A stretch of DNA of 64,000 bases from Winogradskyella luteola (lineage in GTDB: Bacteria > Bacteroidota > Bacteroidia > Flavobacteriales > Flavobacteriaceae): positions 1 to 64,000 of the forward strand of contig NZ_JAGSPD010000005.1 in NCBI RefSeq assembly GCF_019203985.1. Reading direction: 5' to 3'. This document shows, one piece after another, positions 42,529 to 52,349 of this stretch. Below the pieces are notes generated by a model that worked only from the letters and a program-made list of their open reading frames with translations, was not told the origin of the DNA and did no database searches. Positions within the stretch are counted from its first letter, which is position 1; every line of letters starts with the position of its first letter. Position numbers and translations under genes: made by a program.

Positions 42529-43392
42529 TTATGCCTTTTTAGATCTAATACTTTCTATAACAACCGTGCATAATATTAAGAGACCTCCAACAAATGTATG
42601 TATTGTTGGTATTTCTTTCAAGAAAAAATAAGCAATTATAATACCGAAAACAGGTTGTGCGCTTCCAATAATACTTGCTGTACTCGCTTTAAAATATTTT
42701 AGGCTATTAACAAACAGCGTATGTCCAATAACAGTCGTTAGAAGCCCCAACAATATTACATAAGGATATTGTGTGGTGATATTTGAAGTATCCATAACAT
42801 ATAAAACCGGAGCTAAAATAACGGTAAGTATAGCGACTTGATAAAACATTAACATAGTAGGGTTATACTTTACTACATGGCTTTTTAGTATAAGAATACG
42901 AAGTGCATAACAGACTGCTGATAATAACCCAAAGAGAATCCCTTGAAGTTGACCGCTTTTTATATCAAGATCAGGCGCTAAAATGTAAATACCTACAAGC
43001 ACAATAATACCTAAAACAATATGAACAGGATCGAATTTTACTTTAGAAAACAAGGGCTCCAAAAGTGCCGTAATTACAGGAAAAGTGAACAACGACAACA
43101 TCCCGATAGCCACATTAGAAAATTTTAAGGCGTAAAAATAGGTAATCCAATGTGCTCCCATACATACAGCACCAACTAAAAATGTCCACCGATCCTTACG
43201 CGTATAGATCTTTAAATCAATGCCCTTGTAAAGACATAAAACCAATAAAAATACCGCTGCAATAGCTGAACGCCACCAAATTACAACTGGTGTCGGTAAG
43301 GCAATGTATTTACCCAAAGCACCTGAAGTACTGATGAAGATTGTAGCAACCGTAAGCCACAGTAGGTGATTTAAATGTGAATTTTGTTTCAT
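42529..43392 (-). CDS. EamA-family (DMT) transporter
   Basis: A 287-residue protein with ten hydrophobic helices arranged as two EamA repeats (FISTSGALGKYIALPTPVVIW... and ...VILLGLLTTVIGHTLFVNSLKY; motifs quoted in part: STSGALGKYIALPTPVVIWW and LLGLLTTVIGHTLFVNSLKY). Drug/metabolite transporters of this type export amino acids, nucleosides or drugs. No specific substrate is indicated. A 14-bp perfect palindrome (43414-43427) lies in its upstream region. Confidence 0.9.
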   Translation of the reverse strand: MKQNSHLNHLLWLTVATIFISTSGALGKYIALPTPVVIWWRSAIAAVFLLVLCLYKGIDLKIYTRKDRWTFLVGAVCMGAHWITYFYALKFSNVAIGMLSLFTFPVITALLEPLFSKVKFDPVHIVLGIIVLVGIYILAPDLDIKSGQLQGILFGLLSAVCYALRILILKSHVVKYNPTMLMFYQVAILTVILAPVLYVMDTSNITTQYPYVILLGLLTTVIGHTLFVNSLKYFKASTASIIGSAQPVFGIIIAYFFLKEIPTIHTFVGGLLILCTVVIESIRSKKA

Positions 43393-43523
43393 TCATTTAA
43401 AATTTGTCAATTCAATTCAATTGAATTTTAAGTCATTAAATTGTAACATTTAGATTAAAAAAACTTTGGTAATTCTAGATACAGTTTTTCATACTCCAAA
43501 ACCAATAGAACAGACTTTAATCT

Positions 43524-46500
43524 TTATATTTTAGAAAGTGCTGCCAGTGCCTGTTTTATAGATTTTATGTTTTCAAATGTAATGAGTAAACGCAATCCGT
43601 TTCGGGTTTGCTTTTCTTTCATTTTACATTGGCCCGCATTAGTTTGCACAAACTGTAAAACTTTGGTAAAAGCTTCGGTTTGATAGAATTTACTTTGTTG
43701 GTCATTTATAAAATAGCCTATCAATTTACCCTGTTTCATAATGAGTTTTTCAATTCCCATTTTAGTGGCAATCCATTTTAAACGTACACTATCAAAAAGG
43801 TCAGAAACTTGTGTTGGTAATTCGCCAAAACGATCAATAATTTCAGATTCAAACTTCTCTAGTTCCTCTTCTGTTTTTATGGCATTGAGTTTTGTATATA
43901 GATTGAGACGTTCGGTAATATTGTTGACATAGTCATCTGGAAAAAGTAATTCAAAATCCGTGTCTATCGTTATATCTTTAACATATTGCTTTGGCTTACC
44001 ATCATCTTCATACAGATCTGCAAACTCTGACTCCTTTAGTTCTTCAATGGCTTCGTTTAAAATCTTCTGATAGGTATCGAAACCTATATCGTTTATAAAT
44101 CCACTTTGCTCACCACCGAGTAGGTCTCCGGCACCTCTAATTTCCAAATCCTTCATGGCGATGTTAAATCCGCTGCCGAGCTCGGTAAATTGTTCTAAAG
44201 CGGTGATGCGTTTGCGAGCATCGGTGGTCATTGCAGAATATTCTGGTGTAATGAAATAACAAAAGGCCTTTTTATTGCTTCTACCTACACGACCTCGCAT
44301 TTGATGCAGATCGCTCAATCCAAAATTATTGGCATTGTTGATAAATATGGTGTTAGCATTGGGAACGTCTAAACCGCTTTCTACAATGGTTGTACTCACC
44401 AAAACATCGAACTCACCATTGATAAATGCGAGCATGAGTTGCTCTAGTTTTTTACCATCGAGCTGCCCATGGCCGATGGCAATTTTGGCATCTGGAACCA
44501 AACGCTGAATCATCCCGGCAACTTCCTTTATGTTTTCTATTCTGTTGTGAATAAAAAATACTTGGCCTCCACGCTGAATTTCATAACTAATAGCATCGCG
44601 AATGGTCTCTTCGTTAAAGCGAATTACGTGACTTTCAATCGGGTATCGGTTTGGCGGAGGTGTGTTTATTACAGACAAGTCCCTTGCGGCCATTAAGCTA
44701 AACTGAAGTGTTCTGGGAATGGGAGTGGCGGTTAATGTCAATACATCTACGTTTTCTTTTATCGTTTTCAATTTTTCTTTTACGGCAACACCAAATTTCT
44801 GTTCTTCATCTACGATAAGTAGTCCCAGATCTTTAAACTTTACATTTTTATTCGCAAGTTGGTGCGTACCAATGATGATGTCTACACTCCCTTTTTCCAA
44901 ACCCTCTAACGTTAATCGTTTTTCTTTAGCAGTTTTAAAACGGTTGACATATTCTATCGTAACAGGGAAAGCTTTTAGGCGCTCCTTAAAAGTACGGTAA
45001 TGCTGATAGGCCAAAATGGTTGTAGGTACCAAAACGGCAACCTGTTTTCCGTTATCAACAGCTTTAAAAGCCGCTCTTATGGCGACTTCAGTTTTACCAA
45101 AACCAACATCGCCACAGACCAAACGGTCCATTGGGCGCTCGCTCTCCATATCTGCTTTTATATCTGCCGTTGACGACACCTGATCTGGCGTGTCCTCATA
45201 CACAAAAGAGGCCTCAAGCTCGTGCTGCATATAACTGTCTGGAGCGTATTGAAAGCCTTTTTTAAGCTTCCGTTTGGCATAGAGCTTAATGAGGTTAAAA
45301 GCAATTTCCTTAACTCTAGATTTGGTTTTCTGTTTTAGATTTTTCCAAGCCTTACTTCCTAGCTTGTATATTTTTGGCGGTTTACCATCCTTACCATTAA
45401 ATTTTGTGATTTTATGTAACGAATGAATACTTAAATACAGTACGTCCCGTTCACCATAAATCAATTTTATGGCTTCTTGTTTTTTGCCCTCAACATCTAT
45501 TTTTTGTAATCCGCCAAACTTACCAATACCATGATCTATATGAGTTACATAATCCCCAATTTCGAGATTTGTGAGCTCTTTTAAGGTAATAGCCTGCTTT
45601 TTGGCGTAGCCATTCTTAAGATGAAATTTGTGGTACCGATCAAAGATCTGATGGTCAGTGTAAACTGCTATCTTATGTATCTTATCAATAAAACCCTGAT
45701 ACAATGAAAGTACTACCGTTTTGTAATGTACTTCTTGCTCAATATCATCAAAAATATCGTGAAAACGTTTTGCCTGTTGTTCACTTACGCAAGCGATATA
45801 ATTGGCAATTCCGTTCTGGTGGTTTTCATTTAGATCTTCAATAAGCAAATTGAATTGTTTGTTGAACGAAGGTTGTGGTTTGGTATTGAATTCAATTACG
45901 GAGGCATTAGTAGAAACTTGTGATGCCGCAATCTCTTTTTTGTCTGGGTGAGATTCTATGCTTTGCCCTAGATGAGAAAAGAAACTCTGCGAACCAAACT
46001 CAATCAAATTGTATTCTAAAAATTGATGTTTCAATACCTCGGAGCTACAGAACAATTCTTCTGGTGAAGCATGCTTTATATCTGAAGACAACTTATTGAA
46101 AGCCTCTTCGGCTTTAGCAAAAAACTCATCGATTCTTGAAAACAGCAAAGATGCGTTCTTAGAAAAAATAACCGTTTTATTAGAAATGTATTTTAAAAAA
46201 CTCTCACGGCTTTCTGCAATTTGCTTATTGGCAACATTAGGTATAATACTTACTTTTTTAATACGCTCAGTGGAAAGTTGTGTCTCAACATCGAAAGTTC
46301 TAATGCTATCAACTTCGTCACCAAAAAACTCAATACGGTAAGGCTCATCGTGCGAAAAAGAGAATACGTCTATAATACCTCCTCTCACGGAAAACTCCCC
46401 CGGTTCTGTCACAAAATCGACACGTTTAAACTTATATTCAAAAAGGACTTCATTTACAAAATCGATACTCAGTTCATCGCTAACGGTAACCTTTAAGGTA

Positions 46501-46922
46501 TTTTTCTCTAATTCTTTTTTAGTAACCACCTTTTCAAAGAGAGCATCGGGATAGGTAACAATTACAGCTGGTTTTTTTCTTGAATTGATTCGATTTAAAA
46601 CCTCAGCCCTAAGTAAAACGTTGGCATTATTGGTTTCTTCTATTTGGTAAGGTCTTCTATAGCTTCCAGGGTAAAACAATACATCTTTATCGTTGATGAG
46701 CTGTTCTAAATCATTGAGGTAATAGGCTGCTTCCTCTTTGTCATCAAAAATCAACAAAAATGGTTTGTCAGCAGTTTTAAATGCTTCGGCCACAACTATT
46801 GAGAACGACGATCCTACAAGGCCCTTTAAATGTATTTTATTTTCGGTTTGGGTAATAGCATTTTGCAGATTTTGCAGTTGCAAAGTCTGTGCAAAAGTTT
46901 GGGAAATGAATGCTTTACTCAA
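43524..46922 (-). CDS. mfd: Transcription-repair coupling factor
   Basis: An 1132-residue Mfd. The UvrB-homology module occupies about 20-330, an RNA polymerase-interacting CarD-like domain about 450-520 (EIGDYVTHIDHGIGKFGG), and the translocase core follows with Walker A CGDVGFGKTEVA, DEEQ box LIVDEEQKFG, TATPIPRTLQ, and HNRIENIKEV. The TRCF C-terminal domain is at about 1000-1100. It removes stalled RNA polymerase at lesions and recruits UvrA. The start is TTG at 46922; homologues begin similarly (MSK...), so I accept it. A TATATTTG box lies 19 bp upstream. Confidence 0.96.
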   Translation of the reverse strand: MSKAFISQTFAQTLQLQNLQNAITQTENKIHLKGLVGSSFSIVVAEAFKTADKPFLLIFDDKEEAAYYLNDLEQLINDKDVLFYPGSYRRPYQIEETNNANVLLRAEVLNRINSRKKPAVIVTYPDALFEKVVTKKELEKNTLKVTVSDELSIDFVNEVLFEYKFKRVDFVTEPGEFSVRGGIIDVFSFSHDEPYRIEFFGDEVDSIRTFDVETQLSTERIKKVSIIPNVANKQIAESRESFLKYISNKTVIFSKNASLLFSRIDEFFAKAEEAFNKLSSDIKHASPEELFCSSEVLKHQFLEYNLIEFGSQSFFSHLGQSIESHPDKKEIAASQVSTNASVIEFNTKPQPSFNKQFNLLIEDLNENHQNGIANYIACVSEQQAKRFHDIFDDIEQEVHYKTVVLSLYQGFIDKIHKIAVYTDHQIFDRYHKFHLKNGYAKKQAITLKELTNLEIGDYVTHIDHGIGKFGGLQKIDVEGKKQEAIKLIYGERDVLYLSIHSLHKITKFNGKDGKPPKIYKLGSKAWKNLKQKTKSRVKEIAFNLIKLYAKRKLKKGFQYAPDSYMQHELEASFVYEDTPDQVSSTADIKADMESERPMDRLVCGDVGFGKTEVAIRAAFKAVDNGKQVAVLVPTTILAYQHYRTFKERLKAFPVTIEYVNRFKTAKEKRLTLEGLEKGSVDIIIGTHQLANKNVKFKDLGLLIVDEEQKFGVAVKEKLKTIKENVDVLTLTATPIPRTLQFSLMAARDLSVINTPPPNRYPIESHVIRFNEETIRDAISYEIQRGGQVFFIHNRIENIKEVAGMIQRLVPDAKIAIGHGQLDGKKLEQLMLAFINGEFDVLVSTTIVESGLDVPNANTIFINNANNFGLSDLHQMRGRVGRSNKKAFCYFITPEYSAMTTDARKRITALEQFTELGSGFNIAMKDLEIRGAGDLLGGEQSGFINDIGFDTYQKILNEAIEELKESEFADLYEDDGKPKQYVKDITIDTDFELLFPDDYVNNITERLNLYTKLNAIKTEEELEKFESEIIDRFGELPTQVSDLFDSVRLKWIATKMGIEKLIMKQGKLIGYFINDQQSKFYQTEAFTKVLQFVQTNAGQCKMKEKQTRNGLRLLITFENIKSIKQALAALSKI

Positions 46923-46940
46923 GTTCCTTTATTTGATGTG

Positions 46941-46948
46941 CAAATATA
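46941..46948 (-). promoter_or_regulatory. Bacteroidota -7 box of mfd
   Basis: On the minus strand TATATTTG (46948 to 46941), matching TAnnTTTG, ending 18 bp before the TTG start codon. The -33 element is weak. Confidence 0.5.
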
Positions 46949-46969
46949 AAATTTTTGCGGTGTTATTAA

Positions 46970-47000
46970 TTGAAATTATCTATTATTAGAATTATATTTG
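46970..47000 (+). promoter_or_regulatory. Bacteroidota promoter of the terB-like gene
   Basis: TTG at 46970-46972, then 20 nt, then TATATTTG at 46993-47000. This fits the TTG / TAnnTTTG pattern. The ATG follows 22 bp on. It is back to back with the mfd promoter. Confidence 0.6.
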
Positions 47001-47022
47001 CACTCTATAAAAAACAGTATAT

Positions 47023-47454
47023 ATGTCATTTTCAGAATTATTTGAAAGCGGATTTAAAAAGCGAAATGAAGACCATTTTGCAGCCATAGTAAGAGTTGCA
47101 ATGAGCGATGGAGTTATCAATGATGCAGAAAAGGCGTTTTTAGACCGTTTGGCTATTCGCTTAGATATTACAGAGCTCGAATACAAAGACATTCTAAAGG
47201 ATTATAAAAGTCATCCTATTAATGCACCACATTCTTACGACAAACGCCTAGAACGTTTATACGATTTGGCGCGTATGGTTTGGGCAGATCATATTGAAGG
47301 CCCAAATCAATTGGGATTATTAGAAAAGCTTTGTATCGGATTAGGATTTAACCAAGACAACGTAAAATATATTGCTGATAAAGCTTTAACGCTAGTACAT
47401 TACGAAGTAGACTTGGAGGAGTTTACTGAGAGAATGAAAAAAATGAACCAGTAG
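47023..47454 (+). CDS. TerB-family tellurite resistance-like protein
   Basis: A 143-residue all-helical cytosolic protein. The TerB core reads AAIVRVAMSDGVINDAEKAF (about 20-39), with the Asp pair that can bind metal, and a second half LARMVWADHIEGPNQLGLLE. TerB domains occur in stress-response and metal-related systems; stand-alone copies like this one are common and poorly understood. Divergent from mfd; closed by a shared hairpin terminator with fbp. Confidence 0.85.
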   Translation: MSFSELFESGFKKRNEDHFAAIVRVAMSDGVINDAEKAFLDRLAIRLDITELEYKDILKDYKSHPINAPHSYDKRLERLYDLARMVWADHIEGPNQLGLLEKLCIGLGFNQDNVKYIADKALTLVHYEVDLEEFTERMKKMNQ

Positions 47455-47473
47455 TAGATTTTAGAAAAAAATT

Positions 47474-47500
47474 AAGCGAACATTAATGTTCGCTTTTTTT
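47474..47500. terminator. Bidirectional terminator between terB-like gene and fbp
   Basis: AAGCGAACATT-AATGTTCGCTT is a perfect 22-bp palindrome (47474-47495) followed by T7, with an A-run on its other side. It overlaps the fbp stop codon region and serves both convergent genes. Confidence 0.88.
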
Positions 47501-48512
47501 ATTCTGCATTGCGCATAAACTCCTCAGCTTTTTCCACCATATTCTTACTTCCACAAATAAAAGGTACACGCTGATGTAGTTCGGTAGGTTGAATATCCAT
47601 AATACGTGTAAAACCATCACTGGCTTTACCATTGGCTTGTTCTGCTAAAAATGCCATAGGATTACATTCGTACAGTAAACGCAATTTACCATTACTTGCT
47701 TTAGAACTTTTTGGGTACATGTAAATACCACCTTTTATCATGTTTCTGTGAAAATCAGAAACCAACGAACCAATATATCTACTGGTATATGGTCTGTCCC
47801 CTTCTTCCTCTTGGCAGTATTTTATATAGTTTTTAATGCCCTTTGGAAAATGAATATAGTTCCCTTCATTTACTGAGTAGATACGGCCATCTTCGGGGAA
47901 TTGCATATTGGGATGCGATAAGTAATAGGATCCAATGGCAGGGTTTAAGGTAAAACCGTTAACGCCATCGCCTGTTGTATAAACCAACATGGTAGACGTT
48001 CCATAAACCACATAACCCGCCGCTACTTGCTGATTTCCTTTTTGAAGAAAATCCTCGAGCTGCACAGGTGTACCAATAGGAGTCACACGCCTGTAAATTG
48101 AAAAAATAGTTCCCACAGATACATTCACATCAATATTAGACGAGCCATCTAGCGGATCAATCAACACAACATACTTATTTTGATGGTTTTCGTCCTGACT
48201 GTTTATGGTAATAAAATCGTCTTCCTCTTCACTGGCTATACCACAGACAATATTTCGCTTTGTCATGGTCTGTATAAACTTCTCATTGGCATAAACATCT
48301 AATTTCTGTTGGTCCTCACCTTGAATATTGGTATCACCAGCCGCACCAATAATATCAACTAGACCCGCTTTATTAACTTCGTGATTAACCACTTTTGCCG
48401 CTAAACGAATAGAATTTATTAATCTCGAAAGCTCACCAGAGGTATATTTGAAAGACGCTTGATTTTCAATGATAAATTCACCTAGAGTTTGATTTATTTT
48501 AGAGTTAGACAT
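47499..48512 (-). CDS. fbp: Class I fructose-1,6-bisphosphatase
   Basis: A 337-residue enzyme for gluconeogenesis, hydrolysing fructose-1,6-bisphosphate to fructose-6-phosphate. It carries the metal and phosphate site [20 protein letters not shown] (about 116-135), with EEEDDF upstream, and later [20 protein letters not shown] (AMP/substrate side). Length and order of motifs are standard for class I. ATG start at 48512; the next gene is divergent with a 224-bp shared gap. Confidence 0.95.
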   Translation of the reverse strand: MSNSKINQTLGEFIIENQASFKYTSGELSRLINSIRLAAKVVNHEVNKAGLVDIIGAAGDTNIQGEDQQKLDVYANEKFIQTMTKRNIVCGIASEEEDDFITINSQDENHQNKYVVLIDPLDGSSNIDVNVSVGTIFSIYRRVTPIGTPVQLEDFLQKGNQQVAAGYVVYGTSTMLVYTTGDGVNGFTLNPAIGSYYLSHPNMQFPEDGRIYSVNEGNYIHFPKGIKNYIKYCQEEEGDRPYTSRYIGSLVSDFHRNMIKGGIYMYPKSSKASNGKLRLLYECNPMAFLAEQANGKASDGFTRIMDIQPTELHQRVPFICGSKNMVEKAEEFMRNAE

Positions 48513-48706
48513 GGAGTGGTATATTGATTAGATGGCACAAATATCGCATTTTTTAACAAACTATATCGTTTTCGTACTGTAAACTATTTACAAGTAAACC
48601 TAAGTTCTTTTTTTAGTATAACCTTATAAAATATTTAAGTAAATCTGTAAGCATTTAAAATGCAATTATCGCATAAATAAATTATGGATTAAAGCGAGTT
48701 TTAGAT

Positions 48707-48714
48707 TATATTTG
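48707..48714 (+). promoter_or_regulatory. Candidate -7 box of the GNAT gene
   Basis: TATATTTG matches TAnnTTTG, 22 bp before the ATG. No good -33 element is seen. The rest of the 224-bp gap is AT-rich with no other structure. Confidence 0.4.
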
Positions 48715-48736
48715 ATTTTCGTTTTCATAATTAATA

Positions 48737-49216
48737 ATGACTCTACCTAGACCAGCAACTAAAGAAGATATGCCAAGGGTTTTAGAGCTAATAAATGAAT
48801 TAGCCGTGTTTGAAAAAGAGCCCGAAGCAGTTGAAATCTCATGCTCTGATTTAGAACGTGATGGCTTTGGCGAGCTCCCCAAATTTAAATGCTTTGTTGT
48901 AGAAGTAGAAAACAAAGTTGAAGGTTTGGCATTGGTTTATCCAAGATATTCAACCTGGAAAGGTAAAGCACTGCACCTCGAAGATCTCATTGTAAGTAAA
49001 GCATGCAGATCCAAAGGTCTAGGAACACAACTCTTGGATACCGTAGTAAAATACGGAAAAGCAATTGGAGTAAAACGCATAAGTTGGGAAGTCTTAGACT
49101 GGAATGAACCAGCCATTGCATTTTACGAAAGTAAAGGCGCAAACGTTATGAGAGATTGGGATGTGGTACAACTCGATGAGAACGGAATCAACGCTTATTT
49201 AAAGAATATTAACTAA
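48737..49216 (+). CDS. GNAT family N-acetyltransferase
   Basis: A 159-residue acetyltransferase. The acetyl-CoA loop is ACRSKGLGTQLL (about 94-105), preceded by the beta-bulge strand LHLEDLIVS and followed by WNEPAIAFYESKGA. The arrangement resembles the spermidine/spermine (diamine) acetyltransferase branch, and ELAVFEKEPEAVEIS near the N terminus is typical of it; the substrate remains a guess. It is 30 bp upstream of the aspartate kinase gene, so the two are probably co-transcribed. Confidence 0.85.
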   Translation: MTLPRPATKEDMPRVLELINELAVFEKEPEAVEISCSDLERDGFGELPKFKCFVVEVENKVEGLALVYPRYSTWKGKALHLEDLIVSKACRSKGLGTQLLDTVVKYGKAIGVKRISWEVLDWNEPAIAFYESKGANVMRDWDVVQLDENGINAYLKNIN

Positions 49217-49246
49217 AAAAGATTCTCATTTTTACGAGAAGTATAT

Positions 49247-50497
49247 ATGCAGATTTTTAAATTTGGGGGAGCATCGGTAAAAGATGTTAAAGGTGTGAAA
49301 AATTTAGCCAAAGTTTTAAACACCACAGGTTACAAGAATACTTTAGTGGTCGTTTCTGCCATGGGAAAAACCACTAATGCTATGGAATTGGTCATCAAAA
49401 ATTATTTTGAAAACAAAGCAGAACTGCAAAGTTCTATCCATGATGTTATAAAATATCATAATGAAATTCTGCTAGGTTTGTTTGACAATGAGCGTCATCA
49501 GGTATTTTTAGCTGTTAAAGCCCTTTTTGATGAATTAAACTTATTTTTTAAAAGCAATAAATCACCAGATTACAATTATGTCTATGACCAAACTATAGGT
49601 TTTGGTGAGTTAGTTTCTACAACAATTATCAGTCATTATCTCAATGATATAGGTTTAAAAAATAATTGGTTAGATGTTAGAGACTACATAAAAACCGATA
49701 ATTATTACAGACGTGCCAACGTTAATTGGGAAGTGACCCAAGCCCAAATTTCTTCTCAACTTAATACATCAGTCCTAAACATTACCCAAGGATTCTTAGC
49801 CAGCGATGCAAATAATTTTACTACCACTTTGGGCAGAGAAGGTAGTGATTATACGGCGGCTATTTTTGCGTATTGTTTAAATGCCAATAGTGTTACCATT
49901 TGGAAAGATGTACCTGGTGTTTTAAATGCAGATCCTCGCTATTTTGAAAATGCACAATTGCTTAACCAAATTTCTTACAGAGAAGCGATAGAGTTGGCAT
50001 TTTACGGAGCTTCGGTCATTCATCCAAAAACACTTCAGCCATTACAACGCAAGGAGATTCCATTGCATGTAAAGTCATTTTTAAACCCTAATGCTAATGG
50101 TACTTGTGTTAGTAAAGGAAAAACCTTGGAGCCAGAAATTCCGTGTTTTATCGTAAAGAAAAATCAGATTTTAATTTCACTGTCATCATTAGATTTTTCA
50201 TATATCGTTGAAGAAAATATCAGTGAGATATTTAGCTTATTGCACCTATACAAAATGAAAGTTGATGTTATTCAGAATTCAGCCATTAGCTTTTCTGTTT
50301 GTATCGATAACCTATACAACAATCTCGAAAAGTTGCTTCAACATTTAAGAGCAAAATTTAAAGTCACATCTCACGAAAATGTAAGTCTTTATACTATAAG
50401 GCATTATAACCAAGCTGCAATAAAAGAACTCGAAAAAGATAAGACCGTACTGTTGAAGCAGTTAACACAAGAAACGATTCAAATAGTAACTAAATAA
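49247..50497 (+). CDS. Aspartate kinase (monofunctional)
   Basis: A 416-residue amino-acid kinase fold enzyme that phosphorylates L-aspartate at the start of lysine, threonine and methionine synthesis. The opening MQIFKFGGASVKD carries the KFGGxSV motif. TTLGREGSDYTAAIFA (about 204-219), KDVPGVLNADPR and EAIELAFYGASVIHPKTLQP follow. The C-terminal part is shorter and more diverged than the usual ACT pair, so feedback control may be weak or absent. No other pathway gene is adjacent. Confidence 0.9.
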   Translation: MQIFKFGGASVKDVKGVKNLAKVLNTTGYKNTLVVVSAMGKTTNAMELVIKNYFENKAELQSSIHDVIKYHNEILLGLFDNERHQVFLAVKALFDELNLFFKSNKSPDYNYVYDQTIGFGELVSTTIISHYLNDIGLKNNWLDVRDYIKTDNYYRRANVNWEVTQAQISSQLNTSVLNITQGFLASDANNFTTTLGREGSDYTAAIFAYCLNANSVTIWKDVPGVLNADPRYFENAQLLNQISYREAIELAFYGASVIHPKTLQPLQRKEIPLHVKSFLNPNANGTCVSKGKTLEPEIPCFIVKKNQILISLSSLDFSYIVEENISEIFSLLHLYKMKVDVIQNSAISFSVCIDNLYNNLEKLLQHLRAKFKVTSHENVSLYTIRHYNQAAIKELEKDKTVLLKQLTQETIQIVTK

Positions 50498-50516
50498 CAT
50501 TTACTACATTTGTTTT

Positions 50517-52349
50517 ATGGGGAAATCATCTAATATGGGATTAGTTACGGCAAAAGAGGTTGCCAAAGCAATCCATGCAGATAAGTATGGTTTCTTAGGA
50601 ACGTTTTTTGGTTGGATATTGATGAAAGTACTCAAAATTTCTACGATAAATAAAATATATAAGCGCAACAAACACTTATCTAACGTAGACTTTTTGAATG
50701 CATTACTTGATGATTTTCAGATTAAATTCGAAATTCCCGAAGAAGACTTAAAAAGACTTCCTAAGGACGGTGCTTATATCACCATTTCTAACCATCCATT
50801 GGGCGGAATAGATGGTATTCTACTATTAAAATTAATGCTAGAACAGCGAAGTGACTTTAAAATTATTGCCAACTTTTTGCTTCATAGAATTGAGCCTCTT
50901 AAACCTTATGTAATGCCAGTAAATCCTTTTGAAGATCGTAAGGATGTAAAAAGTAGTATCGCTGGATTTAAAAATGCCATTTTGCATTTAAGGGAAGGGC
51001 ATCCGCTTGGAGTATTTCCAGCGGGAGAAGTATCGACCTACAGAGATGGTAAATTGGTAGTGGATAAACCTTGGGAAGAAGCTGCAATGAAACTTATTCA
51101 AAAAGCAGAAGTTCCCGTAGTTCCTATTTATTTTCATGCCAAAAACAGTCGCCTTTTCTATAGATTATCTAAAATAAGTGACACGCTTAGGACTGCTAAA
51201 TTACCTTCGGAGTTGTTAACACAAAAGCGTAGGGTTATAAAAGTAAGAATAGGCCGGCCTATCTCTGTTAAAGACCAGAAGGAGCACAACGCACTTGCTG
51301 ATTTTTCAGAATTCCTAAGGCGTAAAACCTACATGCTATCAAAATCTTTTGAGGATAAACCAAAGATTTTAGATAATCTACAGTCGCAACTTAAAGTATC
51401 CAAAGAGCCAAAACGTATTGTAACCCCGATAGATACAGATGTTATGATTGCCGAGGTTGAGCAACTCAAACAAAAAGATTGCAGACTTTTAGTAAGCAAA
51501 AATTATGAAGTGTATTTGGCTTCGGCTAAGGACATGCCAAATATTCTAAGGGAACTCGGAAGACTAAGGGAAATTACTTTTAGAGAGGTTGGTGAAGGCA
51601 CAAATGAAGCTATAGATCTTGATACTTTTGACACCTATTATCATCATATGTTTTTGTGGGACAATGAAAATAACATGGTCGCTGGAGCGTATAGAATGGG
51701 TTTGGGCTCTCAGATTTTTGAGCGTCATGGCATTGACGGTTTTTATTTACAAGACCTATTCCGTTTTGAACCCGAGCTTTACAAAATGATGAGCCAGTCT
51801 ATTGAAATGGGGCGTGCTTTTATCATTAAAGAATACCAACAAAAACCAATGCCTTTATTTTTACTTTGGAAAGGTATTGTACACACTACTTTGCGTTATC
51901 CTGAGCATAAGTACCTAATAGGCGGTGTGAGTATAAGCAATCAGTTTTCTAACTTTTCTAAGAGTTTGATGATTGAGTTTATGAAATCTCATTATTACGA
52001 TCCTTATGTAGCGCAATATGTGCATCCTAAGAAAGAATTTAAGGTAAAATTGAAAGATGCCGATAAGGATTTTGTGTTCGATGCTACCGAAGCCGACTTA
52101 AACAAGTTTGATAAAATCATTGACGAGGTTGAGCCAGGCGCATTACGTTTGCCCGTTTTACTTAAAAAGTACATAAAACAAAACGCCAAACTTGTGGCAT
52201 TTAATGTTGATCCATTATTCAACAATGCAGTTGATGGTTTAATGTATATAAAAATTGCTGACCTACCTGAAAGCACCGTGAGACCTGTGATGGAAGAATT
52301 TCAGGCAGAACTCGAGCGAAAATTCATGGAAAATGGAGAAGATAAGTAA
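50517..52349 (+). CDS. Fused PlsC + GNAT acyltransferase (OlsF-like)
   Basis: A 610-residue bifunctional lipid acyltransferase. The N-terminal half (about 75-290) is a PlsC/lysophospholipid acyltransferase domain with SNHPLGGIDG near 93, where His and Asp are separated by five residues instead of the usual four, and FPAGEVS near 166. The C-terminal half (about 320-530) is an OlsB-type N-acyltransferase of the GNAT fold with EMGRAFIIKEYQ and PLFLLWKGI. Fusions of this kind (OlsF, studied in Flavobacterium johnsoniae) make ornithine lipids; Bacteroides glycine-lipid enzymes are the split relatives. ATG 50517 is given; ATG 50535 is possible. Confidence 0.85.
   Translation: MGKSSNMGLVTAKEVAKAIHADKYGFLGTFFGWILMKVLKISTINKIYKRNKHLSNVDFLNALLDDFQIKFEIPEEDLKRLPKDGAYITISNHPLGGIDGILLLKLMLEQRSDFKIIANFLLHRIEPLKPYVMPVNPFEDRKDVKSSIAGFKNAILHLREGHPLGVFPAGEVSTYRDGKLVVDKPWEEAAMKLIQKAEVPVVPIYFHAKNSRLFYRLSKISDTLRTAKLPSELLTQKRRVIKVRIGRPISVKDQKEHNALADFSEFLRRKTYMLSKSFEDKPKILDNLQSQLKVSKEPKRIVTPIDTDVMIAEVEQLKQKDCRLLVSKNYEVYLASAKDMPNILRELGRLREITFREVGEGTNEAIDLDTFDTYYHHMFLWDNENNMVAGAYRMGLGSQIFERHGIDGFYLQDLFRFEPELYKMMSQSIEMGRAFIIKEYQQKPMPLFLLWKGIVHTTLRYPEHKYLIGGVSISNQFSNFSKSLMIEFMKSHYYDPYVAQYVHPKKEFKVKLKDADKDFVFDATEADLNKFDKIIDEVEPGALRLPVLLKKYIKQNAKLVAFNVDPLFNNAVDGLMYIKIADLPESTVRPVMEEFQAELERKFMENGEDK

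Noticed and set aside
43414-43427. AATTCAATTGAATT palindrome upstream of the EamA gene as an operator
   Set aside because: It is a perfect 14-bp palindrome but consists of AT-rich repeats that arise easily by chance. No regulator is linked.
50505-50512. TACATTTG promoter box of the OlsF-like gene
   Set aside because: It ends 4 bp before ATG 50517, too close unless the transcript is leaderless or the start is at 50535. I did not annotate it.
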